Shown piece by piece: positions 15,442 through 24,097 of a stretch of DNA of 28,627 nucleotides. This DNA is from an uncultured Bacteroidales bacterium. Lineage in GTDB: Bacteria > Bacteroidota > Bacteroidia > Bacteroidales > Paludibacteraceae. The first letter of the stretch is position 1; each line of letters begins with the position of its first letter. Below the pieces are notes generated by a model. The model had not been told where the DNA came from. It searched no databases and saw only the letters and a program-made list of their open reading frames with translations. Location: NCBI GenBank assembly GCA_937891905.1, contig CALATT010000096.1, forward strand, positions 1-28,627. The letters run 5' to 3'. The position numbers were made by a program, and so were the translations under genes.

Positions 15442-16215
15442 TTAGGCGCTGATAATAACATTGAATCCTTCAGCAATCAGTGGAGCTGCAATCTCTTCCA
15501 TCTTGTCGCGTGAAATCTTCTCTAAAGTATCCACTGGGGTTTTGCGGTCTATCACATATATCATTATTTGCTTAGGACGCAAGCGTCTCACGATTGAATA
15601 CCATGCTTCTAATTCATCTGCAGTGGTATTATCTATTATCTGTCCATTGTGTTCTCCGCGTAGAAAGCAAGTCTGTAGTGTGAAATCCCCGTCCCACTCA
15701 TCCAACCATCGTACAATAGTGTCAATAGTTAAATCTTTGTTTACAGGAAGATCTATCTGTCTCATCATATGGTCCGTACCTGCATCCAATTTTAATATTC
15801 TATTGTCACATAAGCGGAGGGCTTCCTTCACATCTGATCTCCCTAATTGAGTGGAATTGCTCAATACACTCACTTTGGCATTGGGATAATATTGATTGCG
15901 TAGCATACAAGTGTCTTCAATAATTCCTAAAAAATGAGGATGAAGCGTTGGTTCGCCATTACCAGAAAAAGTGATGACATCTAAATCAGCATCTTCTTTC
16001 TGCATAAGGGTAAGTTTTTCCTCTAATGCCTTGCGCACATCTTCGCGAGTGGGTAATACGGGATGAGAAATAGGTTGGTTCCAACCACATTCGCAGTATA
16101 TACAATCAAAAGTGCATAGTTTATGCGTCAATGGCATAATCTCCATGCCAAGACTCACGCCTAAGCGACGACTGCGAATAGGACCATATGCAATCTCGTT
16201 AAATAGCATAGACAA
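15442..16215 (-). CDS. Radical SAM protein, function unknown
   Basis: The 257-residue protein has the iron-sulfur/SAM motif CTFDCIYC (C34, C38, C41), with an extra cysteine at 43. It has an N-terminal GPIRSRRLGVSLG signature and a FSGNGEPTLHPHF motif that fits SAM binding. These features are found in the small Fe-S oxidoreductase group related to TYW1 (COG0731), whose role in bacteria is not settled. The CxxxCxxC motif is canonical. It lies four bases after dnaG and 12 before the glycosyltransferase, so the three are probably co-transcribed. The in-frame Met at residue 3 is an alternative start. The substrate is unknown. Confidence 0.85.
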   Translation of the reverse strand: MSMLFNEIAYGPIRSRRLGVSLGMEIMPLTHKLCTFDCIYCECGWNQPISHPVLPTREDVRKALEEKLTLMQKEDADLDVITFSGNGEPTLHPHFLGIIEDTCMLRNQYYPNAKVSVLSNSTQLGRSDVKEALRLCDNRILKLDAGTDHMMRQIDLPVNKDLTIDTIVRWLDEWDGDFTLQTCFLRGEHNGQIIDNTTADELEAWYSIVRRLRPKQIMIYVIDRKTPVDTLEKISRDKMEEIAAPLIAEGFNVIISA

Positions 16216-16219
16216 TTTT

Positions 16220-18244
16220 TTACAAAGTAATAATACGATTCCCTAATATCTTGCAAATTTCATTCTTATTCCGTATCAGTTGTTGCTGATGAGATAATAA
16301 TTGCATTTCCACATCCCATTGCCCCTTTTCTTGCGCTTCTTTTAATTTATCCCCCACCTCAATAATCTGCATCTCAATGGTGGTTAGTTTGATTTCGTAT
16401 AGGTGTTGGGTAACTAATTGCGCCAATTGCTGTAATTGCAGGTCTTGGTCCTCTTTCGTTTTTTTGTCCTCTGTAGCGGACTTATCGGTTGCTAATTGGT
16501 AACGATCTATTAGCATATCTACAGCTGTGGCGCTCACATCTGGATCTTCGTGAAATTTAAAGAAAGTCTCTGCTTTAAATCCCTCATCCTGATAATGAAC
16601 TTTAAAATCATTCATTATTGTTTGGTAAACGGTTTTAGTTGGGCGAATGGAATCTCCTTCTAATGCACTAATAATTATCTCGCCAATCATCAACATTTGT
16701 CCGTTTATACCTACTATCTGCTCACCATGCCGCACTACTAATTGAATGAGGTCGTAAAAATGTTTATCCAATGGACTATCGGGTTGTTTGATTGCTTTCC
16801 CTATAGCAACTACCTTCTCTGACCCATCGCTGGATATATGGTCACTCGTATCTGATGTGACACTTGGTACTGATGGTGAACTATTGGTGTGTTCTTGTCC
16901 TTTTTGGTCCTCTTCTACTTGCTTCTTACGCAGGTTAATAACCTCTATAGTGAGCACTTTCTCACTAATATGTAAGCGCTCTGCACAGTCTTTGATAAAC
17001 ATTTGGCGTGTTATCATATCAGGGATAACAGCAATAGAGGTAACAACATCCTTTATTAATTGAGCCTTCTTGAATGGATCATCTTTGGCATCTTTACTCA
17101 AGATGGCGGTCTTAAATCGAATAAAGTCCGTTTGATGCTTCTCTATGAATTGAATAAATTCGGTAGAATCGTGATTTTGTGCATAACTATCAGGGTCTTC
17201 TCCTTCAGGTAATAATACTACCTTGATATTAAATCCTTCTTTGAGAAACATGTCAATTCCTCGTAATGCAGCATGTATACCGGCAGAGTCACCATCGTAC
17301 AATACAGTAATATTGCTCGTAAATCGTTTAATAGCTCGGATCTGAGGTGTGGTGAGTGCAGTTCCACCGCTTGCAACCACATTCTCAATACCAGATTGGT
17401 GCATAGAAATCACATCCATCTGCCCCTCTACCAGATAGCACATGTCTAAACGACTAATTGATTGCTTTGCTTGGAATAAACCATACAACTCATTCGTCTT
17501 TGAATAGATAATAGAATCTGGCGAATTAACATATTTGCCCATATTATCTTTCTTCTTTAAAATGCGCCCTGCGAATGCGACTGGTTTGCCGCTCACAGTA
17601 AAGATTGGGAAGATAACGCGATCACGAAAACGGTCATACAACCTACCATCTTCACTCTTGCCCACTACACCTACGCCTATTTTCGTATCCACATTATTAA
17701 CGATAAACTCCTCGCTAAACCCTTTCTCTTGGAGTGCTTTAGCAAGTGGATTACCTCGCTCTGGTGAATAACCTAATTGAAATTTGCGAATAATATCATC
17801 GCGTAACCCTCTCTCACGGAAATAACTCAGGCCAATAGCCGTTCCCTCTTGGGTCTCCCACAACTGCTTTTGAAACCACTTATTAGAAAAATCGTTGACT
17901 ACGAACATCGATTCTCGATTATCTTGCCGCTTTTGTTCCTCGGGAGTCAAATCGCGCTCTACAATCTCAATATGGTATTTTCTTGCTAAATGTTTGATGG
18001 CTTCGATATAAGAGCATTGCTCTATATCCATGATGAATTTAGTGGCAAGACCACTCGCATTGCATCCAAAGCATTTGTATATACCTTTGCTTGGGCTTAC
18101 AGTGAACGAACCTGTCTTCTCATTATGGAAAGGACAGAGACCAATCAAGTTAGCACCGCGTTTACGCAGCGTTACATAATCGCCAACTACTTCTTCTATT
18201 TTTACCGCACTATATATGCGGTCAATCGTTTCTTTTGGAATCAT
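16220..18244 (-). CDS. dnaG: DNA primase
   Basis: Makes RNA primers at the replication fork with DnaB. The 674-residue protein has the CHC2 zinc finger (C37, H40, C58, C61: CPFHNEKTGSF, then KCFGC), the RNA polymerase core with a TOPRIM segment (YLVEGQMDVISMHQSG and LYDGDSAG), a Ser/Thr-rich acidic linker around residues 435-475, and a helical C-terminal region with many Gln and Glu that should bind the helicase. The size is normal for Bacteroidetes. It starts 42 bp after the small barrel gene with no promoter match between, and ends four bases before the radical SAM gene. Confidence 0.97.
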   Translation of the reverse strand: MIPKETIDRIYSAVKIEEVVGDYVTLRKRGANLIGLCPFHNEKTGSFTVSPSKGIYKCFGCNASGLATKFIMDIEQCSYIEAIKHLARKYHIEIVERDLTPEEQKRQDNRESMFVVNDFSNKWFQKQLWETQEGTAIGLSYFRERGLRDDIIRKFQLGYSPERGNPLAKALQEKGFSEEFIVNNVDTKIGVGVVGKSEDGRLYDRFRDRVIFPIFTVSGKPVAFAGRILKKKDNMGKYVNSPDSIIYSKTNELYGLFQAKQSISRLDMCYLVEGQMDVISMHQSGIENVVASGGTALTTPQIRAIKRFTSNITVLYDGDSAGIHAALRGIDMFLKEGFNIKVVLLPEGEDPDSYAQNHDSTEFIQFIEKHQTDFIRFKTAILSKDAKDDPFKKAQLIKDVVTSIAVIPDMITRQMFIKDCAERLHISEKVLTIEVINLRKKQVEEDQKGQEHTNSSPSVPSVTSDTSDHISSDGSEKVVAIGKAIKQPDSPLDKHFYDLIQLVVRHGEQIVGINGQMLMIGEIIISALEGDSIRPTKTVYQTIMNDFKVHYQDEGFKAETFFKFHEDPDVSATAVDMLIDRYQLATDKSATEDKKTKEDQDLQLQQLAQLVTQHLYEIKLTTIEMQIIEVGDKLKEAQEKGQWDVEMQLLSHQQQLIRNKNEICKILGNRIITL

Positions 18245-18286
18245 AAATGGGATAGTTTGGTTTAGTTTAATGTGTATTGTGTTAGT

Positions 18287-19024
18287 TTATTTCTCGTACC
18301 ATAAATACATACCCACTTTGATAGACCACTGGTCTAATCGTCCGCGAGTATAGCGGTCTTCGTTCTTACCGATGAATGTGGTGTTTTTGTATGGGTTAAG
18401 AATACCAAAATCATATCCTCCACGCAAGAAATACTGCTTGTATTGGAATCCTGCACCTAAACCCCAAGTAACATTAAGGCGAGTTAAATCCTCATTACTT
18501 CTCTCTGTGCCATACCGATTATAATCGTTATGCGTAGCAGTAATACCACCATTTACTAAGTCTATTGTTTCTATTGTGTTGCGTTCGTTGAAAGTAATAC
18601 CGCATTGAATAGAAGGACCCGTATAGAGCACGATATAAGTCTCTTTTGCCAATTCAAACTTATATTGCCAATCTACAAAAACCTCCATCTCGTGGTACAT
18701 CACAGAGGTGCGACTGCGTGGATAATCTCCATAGATACCATTTGCTTTCCACGGCGTACTGCCCGCAGCAAAAGTGTAGTTAATACCCATTGAACTACCA
18801 AAACCGGCAATATAACTCGCATCATACACAACACCCACCTTAAATCCATTCAGTTTGGTGGTATTCACCAATGAGTCCTTAGGATATAGGCTACTTGGAT
18901 CGTTTAATCGTAAGATAGGTTGAGCCCAACCAATTTGTACACCAAATCCTTGTTTGGGAATTTCTACAGCATAAGCACTAATAGCCATGCACGCAATACA
19001 TAATGTAATCAATACTTTTTTCAT
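18287..19024 (-). CDS. Small outer-membrane beta-barrel protein
   Basis: The 245-residue protein has a clear signal peptide (MKKVLITLCIACMAISAYA-VE) and a series of amphipathic strands rich in Gly and aromatic residues, such as GFGVQIGWAQPILRL, SSMGINYTFAAG, HEMEVFVDWQYKF, VTWGLGAGFQYKQYFLRGGY and WSIKVGMYLWYEK, ending close to the C-terminus as barrels do. This fits the OMP_b-brl (OmpA/PorT-like) fold with perhaps eight strands. The specific role is unknown. It lies 8 bp after the OstA-like gene and 42 bp before dnaG. Its place behind SurA and OstA-like genes suggests an envelope role, which is inference. Confidence 0.8.
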   Translation of the reverse strand: MKKVLITLCIACMAISAYAVEIPKQGFGVQIGWAQPILRLNDPSSLYPKDSLVNTTKLNGFKVGVVYDASYIAGFGSSMGINYTFAAGSTPWKANGIYGDYPRSRTSVMYHEMEVFVDWQYKFELAKETYIVLYTGPSIQCGITFNERNTIETIDLVNGGITATHNDYNRYGTERSNEDLTRLNVTWGLGAGFQYKQYFLRGGYDFGILNPYKNTTFIGKNEDRYTRGRLDQWSIKVGMYLWYEK

Positions 19025-19032
19025 ATCGTGTT

Positions 19033-20661
19033 TTATTTATTTTCTTCTAAGATAGTAGCCTCTTTTTGCCATTTCACATCTCGAAAAACATCTTCTGGAT
19101 TACGAGGACGCACTTCGTCCGCCCAGAAGAATTGCGAGAGTCTATCACCACCTTCGGGTATCTGATCCATAGGATACAAGATACCTGTTGTCTCTTTGGT
19201 AAAGCGCATCCGTTGTATCTCTTGTTGCTCAACGAAGACCCGAATGAAACTACTTTCTGTGGTGTTCATCCCTACAAAACTACCATCACTCTCCTTGGGG
19301 TAGTAAATAGTTAATGCGTTACCACTCATATCGATAAGTTTCACTTCTCCATCCTCAAGATAAGCAATAATCTCTTTCCCGCTCATCTGATTGAAATGCT
19401 CCAATGTGTCGTTCATAACACAAAAAGCATTACCCATCCCAATTGCATGATCCACAGCACCATTCTTAATATACACCACCATGCTATCTGCGGATATCTG
19501 TTGGTTTTCACTCCAGCATATAGGGTTTGTATGAAGATGTACAGTGGAATCACTACCTAAATAAATTAACGAGTCACATGTCATCTGCATATCATTTCGA
19601 TACACACGAACACCATGATATGCGCGCACACGACGATAAGTACTATCTGTTTGAGTGCTATCTGCCTGTATTCTAATAGCCAATATACTATCGGTGTAGT
19701 GTAATTCTTCTGTAAAGAGCGTATCGGCGTGTACATAAACAATATGCGTCGAATCAGACCAGTCAACCATCAATGCACTATCCGTCGCATACCCGCGATT
19801 ATCCACTTCCCACATCTCTCCATAATTACCATACAAAGTGGCATGTTGTGTAGAATCGCACATCTCCATCTTACCAAGAATCTGCCCATAACCAATACGC
19901 TTGTCGTAGTATATCGTATCGCCAGTCATCGTCTGCCCATCCGCATGAGCAATGACAGAGCGGTCAAGAAGCATCGATTGCTCGTTATTGGTGTTATACC
20001 ACCCCCGCGAGGTGTGAATGGTTGTCTCCTCTTCGTAAAGAATCTGTGTCGGACTAACAATATTGGTTATCTTAGTCTCTGTATTATAAAGCAATGTATC
20101 ACTCTCTAAAGTGAATTTTGGATTGACCAATAATACATCTTTGCTAAAAATAGCCTGCTTGCTATTTGGGGCATATTGACCATAAAGCGATGTTAAAGTA
20201 TTGAGCGAGTCTGCAATCGTTCCTCCTGTATAGTAATAAGCAATATTAACATTACGATCATAATTAAGACTATCTGTGGTCAAAATAGTGGGGTTCTCAT
20301 TTTTTCTACCATGCACCAATCTAACATTCTTACGCATACGAGCTAATTTGGTGTTGCCGTTGTAAAACAACTTATCCCCGTAACCGCGTAAAGTGTCACC
20401 TTGTACAAATCGCACATGCCCAAAAGCGTCTAGTGAATTAGAGTGCTCGTAGAAATAAGCACTATCGCAGTACATGAGCGCATTATCATGTCTAAATACC
20501 ACATTCCCACGCAAAATCTGCGCATCGGGAATACGCTCTTGATCAAAACTGAGAGTTTCCGACCGCTCAAGATAAACCATCGTCTGACCACAACAAGCAC
20601 ATGTTATAGTCAGTAGCAAGATGATATGTGTTAATTTGATACGCACAATTAATGTATCCAT
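19033..20661 (-). CDS. OstA/LptA-like periplasmic protein
   Basis: The 542-residue protein has an N-terminal signal segment (about residues 8-26, ending in CACCGQ) followed by repeated OstA-type beta-jellyroll units. The repeated pattern is 'DSLxYxxxxxxxxxxGxVxxxxGDTLxG', seen as MYCDSAYFYEHSNSLDAFGH, YGDKLFYNGN, LTTDSLNYDRN, ESDTLLYN, MTGDTIYYDKR and MTCDSLIYLGSD. This repeat is shared by LptA and the N-terminal domain of LptD, which pass lipopolysaccharide across the periplasm. In Bacteroidetes the protein is usually annotated OstA-like. No LptD barrel follows. The start overlaps the end of surA by 13 bp. Whether it carries LPS itself or aids outer-membrane assembly is not known. Confidence 0.85.
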   Translation of the reverse strand: MDTLIVRIKLTHIILLLTITCACCGQTMVYLERSETLSFDQERIPDAQILRGNVVFRHDNALMYCDSAYFYEHSNSLDAFGHVRFVQGDTLRGYGDKLFYNGNTKLARMRKNVRLVHGRKNENPTILTTDSLNYDRNVNIAYYYTGGTIADSLNTLTSLYGQYAPNSKQAIFSKDVLLVNPKFTLESDTLLYNTETKITNIVSPTQILYEEETTIHTSRGWYNTNNEQSMLLDRSVIAHADGQTMTGDTIYYDKRIGYGQILGKMEMCDSTQHATLYGNYGEMWEVDNRGYATDSALMVDWSDSTHIVYVHADTLFTEELHYTDSILAIRIQADSTQTDSTYRRVRAYHGVRVYRNDMQMTCDSLIYLGSDSTVHLHTNPICWSENQQISADSMVVYIKNGAVDHAIGMGNAFCVMNDTLEHFNQMSGKEIIAYLEDGEVKLIDMSGNALTIYYPKESDGSFVGMNTTESSFIRVFVEQQEIQRMRFTKETTGILYPMDQIPEGGDRLSQFFWADEVRPRNPEDVFRDVKWQKEATILEENK

Positions 20662-22010
20662 CCAGGATATTCAAAATCGCAACCCTGCCATTCGGGAGAA
20701 ATCTGTATATAAGTGTTCTTTTGTTTCGTCAAAATCCAGTTTTGAATAAATTCTTGACTGAGTTTTTGCTCTAACATCGCTTTAATTGTTTGGAAATCAT
20801 CGGTCAAATTAGCGCGATGGATATCCGTTTTCTTTTTGAGTCGTACAATAGCGCATACTTCGCGGTTCTTCTGTGGATCCATCATCACAAAAGGAGCAGA
20901 CACATCTCCTTCTTTCATGGAGTAAATCTGTTTGGCAATCTCAGGAGCCAAATCTTGGTATTCAAATCGACTACTACCTGTATTCGGATTGATCATCAAT
21001 CCCGCATTCATGATAGTATTTTTATCCTCTGAATATTGGATAACAGCCTGCTCAAACTGTACCTCACCATTTTGTATAGCCTTTTGAATGCTATCAAGGC
21101 GTTCAATGGCTTGTATCTTATCATCCGCACTGATACGAGGACGAAGCAAGATGTGACGACAATTGATGCGCTCGCCTTTCTTCTCAATCAACTGAATAAT
21201 ATGGTATCCATATTCGGTTTTAACAATGCGCGATACGCGCTTAGGATCGTTGAGATTAAAAGCCACATCTGCAAACTCAGTCACCAATTGACCGCGACCT
21301 ACAAATCCTAATTCGCCTCCACGCTTGGCACTCTCCGTATCCTCTGAATAGAGTCGAGCCAACATACTAAAATCCGCACTGCCTGATTGTACGCGCTCCG
21401 TGAATTCACGCAAGCGCTGCTTAATACGCTCTGTCTCTTCCACTGGCACATTCGGTTCAAAACTTAATATCTGCACCTCCACCTGTGCGGGCATCATAGG
21501 AATAGAATCCTCGGGTAAAGTATTGTAGAAACGACGAATATCGGCTGGAGTGGGTTTGATATTCTCCGTCAGTTTTTGCTGCATTTGCTGGATAATCATT
21601 TGGTTACGAACAGTGGTCATCATCTCCTCGCGAATCTCACTACTCGTCTTGCGAAAATACTCTTCCATCTTTTCCTTAGAACCAATCTGATTGATATAAT
21701 AATTCAATCGCATGTCCACCTGATGACTCACACTGGACTCGTTAGCCTCAATAGAGTCCAATTCGGCTTGGTGTAAAAAGAGTTTTTGAATAGCCAACTG
21801 CTCTGGAATGACGCAATAAGGATCGCCTTTAATCTGTTGCCCCTCGTACTGCGCGCGTAAGCGCTCTTCCTCTACTTCACTCATGAGAATAGCCTCGTCA
21901 CCTACCACCCAAATCACTTCATCAATCACCCCTTTACTTTGCGCTTGGATAGGTGAAAAAGCAGTTAGAAAACTGATAAATAAGAATAAATGTTTATTCA
22001 ATGGATTCAT
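20649..22010 (-). CDS. surA: SurA-type periplasmic peptidylprolyl isomerase
   Basis: Chaperone and prolyl isomerase for outer-membrane proteins. The 453-residue protein has a signal peptide (about 1-23, ending in IQAQ), an N-terminal SurA helical domain with VIDEVIWVVGDEAILMSEVE, and two parvulin domains. The first includes ARLYSEDTESAKRGGELGFV and EYGYHIIQLIEKKGERI; the second starts at RHILLRPRIS and includes YSEDKNTIMNAG. The second repeat is less conserved. Length matches SurA. It starts 6 bp after the SurA-like lipoprotein gene and overlaps the OstA-like gene by 13 bp. Confidence 0.93.
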   Translation of the reverse strand: MNPLNKHLFLFISFLTAFSPIQAQSKGVIDEVIWVVGDEAILMSEVEEERLRAQYEGQQIKGDPYCVIPEQLAIQKLFLHQAELDSIEANESSVSHQVDMRLNYYINQIGSKEKMEEYFRKTSSEIREEMMTTVRNQMIIQQMQQKLTENIKPTPADIRRFYNTLPEDSIPMMPAQVEVQILSFEPNVPVEETERIKQRLREFTERVQSGSADFSMLARLYSEDTESAKRGGELGFVGRGQLVTEFADVAFNLNDPKRVSRIVKTEYGYHIIQLIEKKGERINCRHILLRPRISADDKIQAIERLDSIQKAIQNGEVQFEQAVIQYSEDKNTIMNAGLMINPNTGSSRFEYQDLAPEIAKQIYSMKEGDVSAPFVMMDPQKNREVCAIVRLKKKTDIHRANLTDDFQTIKAMLEQKLSQEFIQNWILTKQKNTYIQISPEWQGCDFEYPGWIH

Positions 22011-22016
22011 ATGTAT

Positions 22017-22874
22017 TTATTTTTCGTAGAAAACTATGTTTTGATTTTGTATCGCTTCGTTATAAAGACGCTCGCGCTCTTTTTGTAAAAACTCTATTTG
22101 GCGTTCCTTTAAAATAATCTCTTTTAACTTAGGAGTAGCATAATCAATAGGCATTTTCTCACCCCGTAAATGTTTGACGGTTAATTGCAGCAAATAGGTT
22201 TGAGTGGAATCGGATATCTCTATTTGGTTCTGCTTACTGATTTGATTCTCCAAAGCAGAGTGCTCGATAGGAATAAATTTGAGCAAATCAGAGGTAGTGA
22301 ACCATCGTTCGATGAATAACTCGTATCCATTGGCGTTTTGATAAGCATATTTTTCTATTTGATCCATCTCTTCTGCACTAATACTGCCATCAGATAATTG
22401 ATGTGCCCAGCGTTTTAATTGTTGTGTCTTAGGCGCATCATTTGGATAAACAACCAGCAAACCTTTTACAATACTCTCGTCCAATAATAATTGCCCTGAG
22501 ATATGTTCGTATAATTGAGTGATAGTGGTGTCTAAAATCGTTTTGGGCATTTGTTGCTCCACCAAATACTCCTCATACGCGTGCACATACAGCGCGCGAC
22601 GATAATCCTCTACTAATCGTTCAATCGAAGGGTTAGTACGCGCTTTCGCCTCGTCGTACATCACAATATCCTTTGCCCACTGACTAATGTATTGCTGTGC
22701 CACACGAATACTATCCTCGCTACTCAAACCCAAAGTGAGCGAGTCAAGCGTGGAGTAGGATAGGTATTGACCATTAACCACTACAACTGAACCTTTTTGA
22801 TGCTTGCGATCAATGGCATTGCAACCAGCAAAAATAGAAACCAATACTGCAAATAGGATATAATACTTTCTCAT
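22017..22874 (-). CDS. SurA-like lipoprotein without a recognisable parvulin domain
   Basis: The 285-residue protein begins with a lipoprotein signal; the lipobox ends in IFAG-C18. The segment VVVVNGQYLSYSTLDSLTLG and the following helices (SQWAKDIVMYDEAKAR) resemble the N-terminal chaperone part of SurA/PrsA proteins. In the middle, where a parvulin domain would lie, I see no conserved HxLL, GGxLG or GYH-type motifs, so isomerase activity is doubtful. The C-terminus is a long charged helix (LKEIILKERQIEFLQKERER). It leads the surA gene by 6 bp and probably works with it as a membrane-anchored chaperone, which is inference. It heads the seven-gene cluster. Confidence 0.75.
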   Translation of the reverse strand: MRKYYILFAVLVSIFAGCNAIDRKHQKGSVVVVNGQYLSYSTLDSLTLGLSSEDSIRVAQQYISQWAKDIVMYDEAKARTNPSIERLVEDYRRALYVHAYEEYLVEQQMPKTILDTTITQLYEHISGQLLLDESIVKGLLVVYPNDAPKTQQLKRWAHQLSDGSISAEEMDQIEKYAYQNANGYELFIERWFTTSDLLKFIPIEHSALENQISKQNQIEISDSTQTYLLQLTVKHLRGEKMPIDYATPKLKEIILKERQIEFLQKERERLYNEAIQNQNIVFYEK

Positions 22875-22902
22875 AATTTAGTAACTAACAAAAAATATGC
22901 CG

Positions 22903-22934
22903 CAAAATTACTATAAACTTTTCAAATACGCAAG
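22903..22934 (-). promoter_or_regulatory. Promoter of the surA/ostA/dnaG cluster
   Basis: On the minus strand: CTTG (22931-22934), a 20-bp spacer beginning CGTATTTG, and TAATTTTG (22903-22910) followed by CG. The ATG at 22874 is 28 bases downstream. No other promoter match was seen in the gaps of the cluster down to 14464. Confidence 0.7.
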
Positions 22935-22942
22935 CGTTTTAT

Positions 22943-22970
22943 AAAAAAATAATATGCTAGCATAATTATT
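22943..22970 (-). terminator. Terminator after ribD
   Basis: AATAATTATGC and GCATATTATT form an imperfect A/T-rich stem (22950-22970), followed on the minus strand by a run of T (plus-strand A tract 22943-22949). A T tract on the other flank makes it potentially bidirectional. It separates ribD from the next promoter. Confidence 0.55.
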
Positions 22971-22991
22971 CTTTTTTTAAAAGATTGCTGT

Positions 22992-24026
22992 TTACCTCCG
23001 ATAAATCACATACAATTCCCTGCCATCCATCACTTCAAATGTGTCAGGTAGTGCAATCGTTGGAGCTGCAATACCTTGCCCAATACACAAATCCGGTGCT
23101 ACTTCAATATGTATCTCATCCCAGATACCCGTCTGTAATATGTGATTCAATAGCGTAGTGCCGCCTTCTACCAATACGGAATGTATATTACGCTTAGCTA
23201 AATCAGTAAGAATGAATGGCCAATCAGTCTGCTCGTGATATACAATTGTCTCGGATTCATCGGAGAAAATTCTACTGTCTTTCGGCAGTATATAATGTCT
23301 GTCTAAGGTGATACGAATAGGATGACGCCCCTCCCAATGCGTATTCAATAAACGCGGATTATCTAACAACACCGTGCGAGTTCCTACCATAATTGACATA
23401 TTCTCCGCACGCATTTTATGAACAATCTTTTTTGTTGCAGGAGTAGAAATACATAATGCTTGCTTAGGAGCAACGCTCCCTTTGGAATCACCACAATATT
23501 CTCGGCATCGATCAATAAAACCATCCCCCGTTTGCGCCCATTTGAGCACCACATAAGGGCGTTTATATTGATGTAAGCAGATAAAGCGCTTATTCAACTC
23601 ACGGCATTCATTCTCCAATATACCCACAACAACCTCTATGCCCGCCTCGCGAAGCATACTGATTCCTCTTCCAGCCACCACAGGATTAGGGTCTAACATA
23701 CCCACCACAACGCGACCAACACCTTTGCGTATAATCAATTCAGCACAAGGAGGTGTCTTTCCGTAATGACTGCAAGGCTCTAAACTAACAAAAAGAGTAC
23801 ATTCTTTGTAAGAAAAGTCGCCTTGGCATATACCACTTTTCTCCGCATTGCAAAAGCAATTCACTTCAGCATGCGCCTCGCCATAGTGTTCGTGCCAACC
23901 CTCTCCAATAATAGCTTCGTCACTATTACGCACTAACACAGCACCCACCATCGGATTAGGGGCTACATAGTACTCGCCACGACGAGCCAACTTGATACAA
24001 CGATGTATGTATTTTTCGTAATTCAT
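22992..24026 (-). CDS. ribD: Bifunctional riboflavin biosynthesis deaminase/reductase
   Basis: Catalyses the second and third steps of riboflavin synthesis: pyrimidine deamination and ribosyl reduction. The 344-residue protein has the zinc deaminase motif HAEVNCF (H52, E54) and PCSHYGKTPPC (C85, C94) in the N-terminal half. The C-terminal reductase half includes YVVLKWAQTGDGFI, NPRLLNTHWEGRHPIRI and LVEGGTTLLN. The length is normal. It is divergent from prmC. No FMN riboswitch fits in the short upstream gap, and I found no convincing TAnnTTTG for this gene, so its promoter is unassigned. Other rib genes are not in the window. Confidence 0.95.
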   Translation of the reverse strand: MNYEKYIHRCIKLARRGEYYVAPNPMVGAVLVRNSDEAIIGEGWHEHYGEAHAEVNCFCNAEKSGICQGDFSYKECTLFVSLEPCSHYGKTPPCAELIIRKGVGRVVVGMLDPNPVVAGRGISMLREAGIEVVVGILENECRELNKRFICLHQYKRPYVVLKWAQTGDGFIDRCREYCGDSKGSVAPKQALCISTPATKKIVHKMRAENMSIMVGTRTVLLDNPRLLNTHWEGRHPIRITLDRHYILPKDSRIFSDESETIVYHEQTDWPFILTDLAKRNIHSVLVEGGTTLLNHILQTGIWDEIHIEVAPDLCIGQGIAAPTIALPDTFEVMDGRELYVIYRR

Positions 24027-24045
24027 AGCGATATATTAAATAAAA

Positions 24046-24077
24046 TTTGTGTATCTGCAATATTTTTACTACCTTTG
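24046..24077 (+). promoter_or_regulatory. Promoter of prmC-recX
   Basis: TTTG (24046-24049), a 20-bp spacer beginning TGTATCTG, and TACCTTTG (24070-24077) followed by CA. The ATG at 24098 is 20 bases downstream. Confidence 0.8.
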
Positions 24078-24097
24078 CAGTCCAAATAGTCATTAGC

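Noticed and set aside
22878..22888. Short palindrome TTAGTAACTAA before the SurA-like lipoprotein gene
   Set aside because: It is only five base pairs per arm, A/T-rich, and of a kind expected by chance.
24027..24097. FMN riboswitch before ribD
   Set aside because: The gap between the divergent ribD and prmC genes is only 71 bp and is taken up by the prmC promoter. No conserved FMN aptamer segments were seen.
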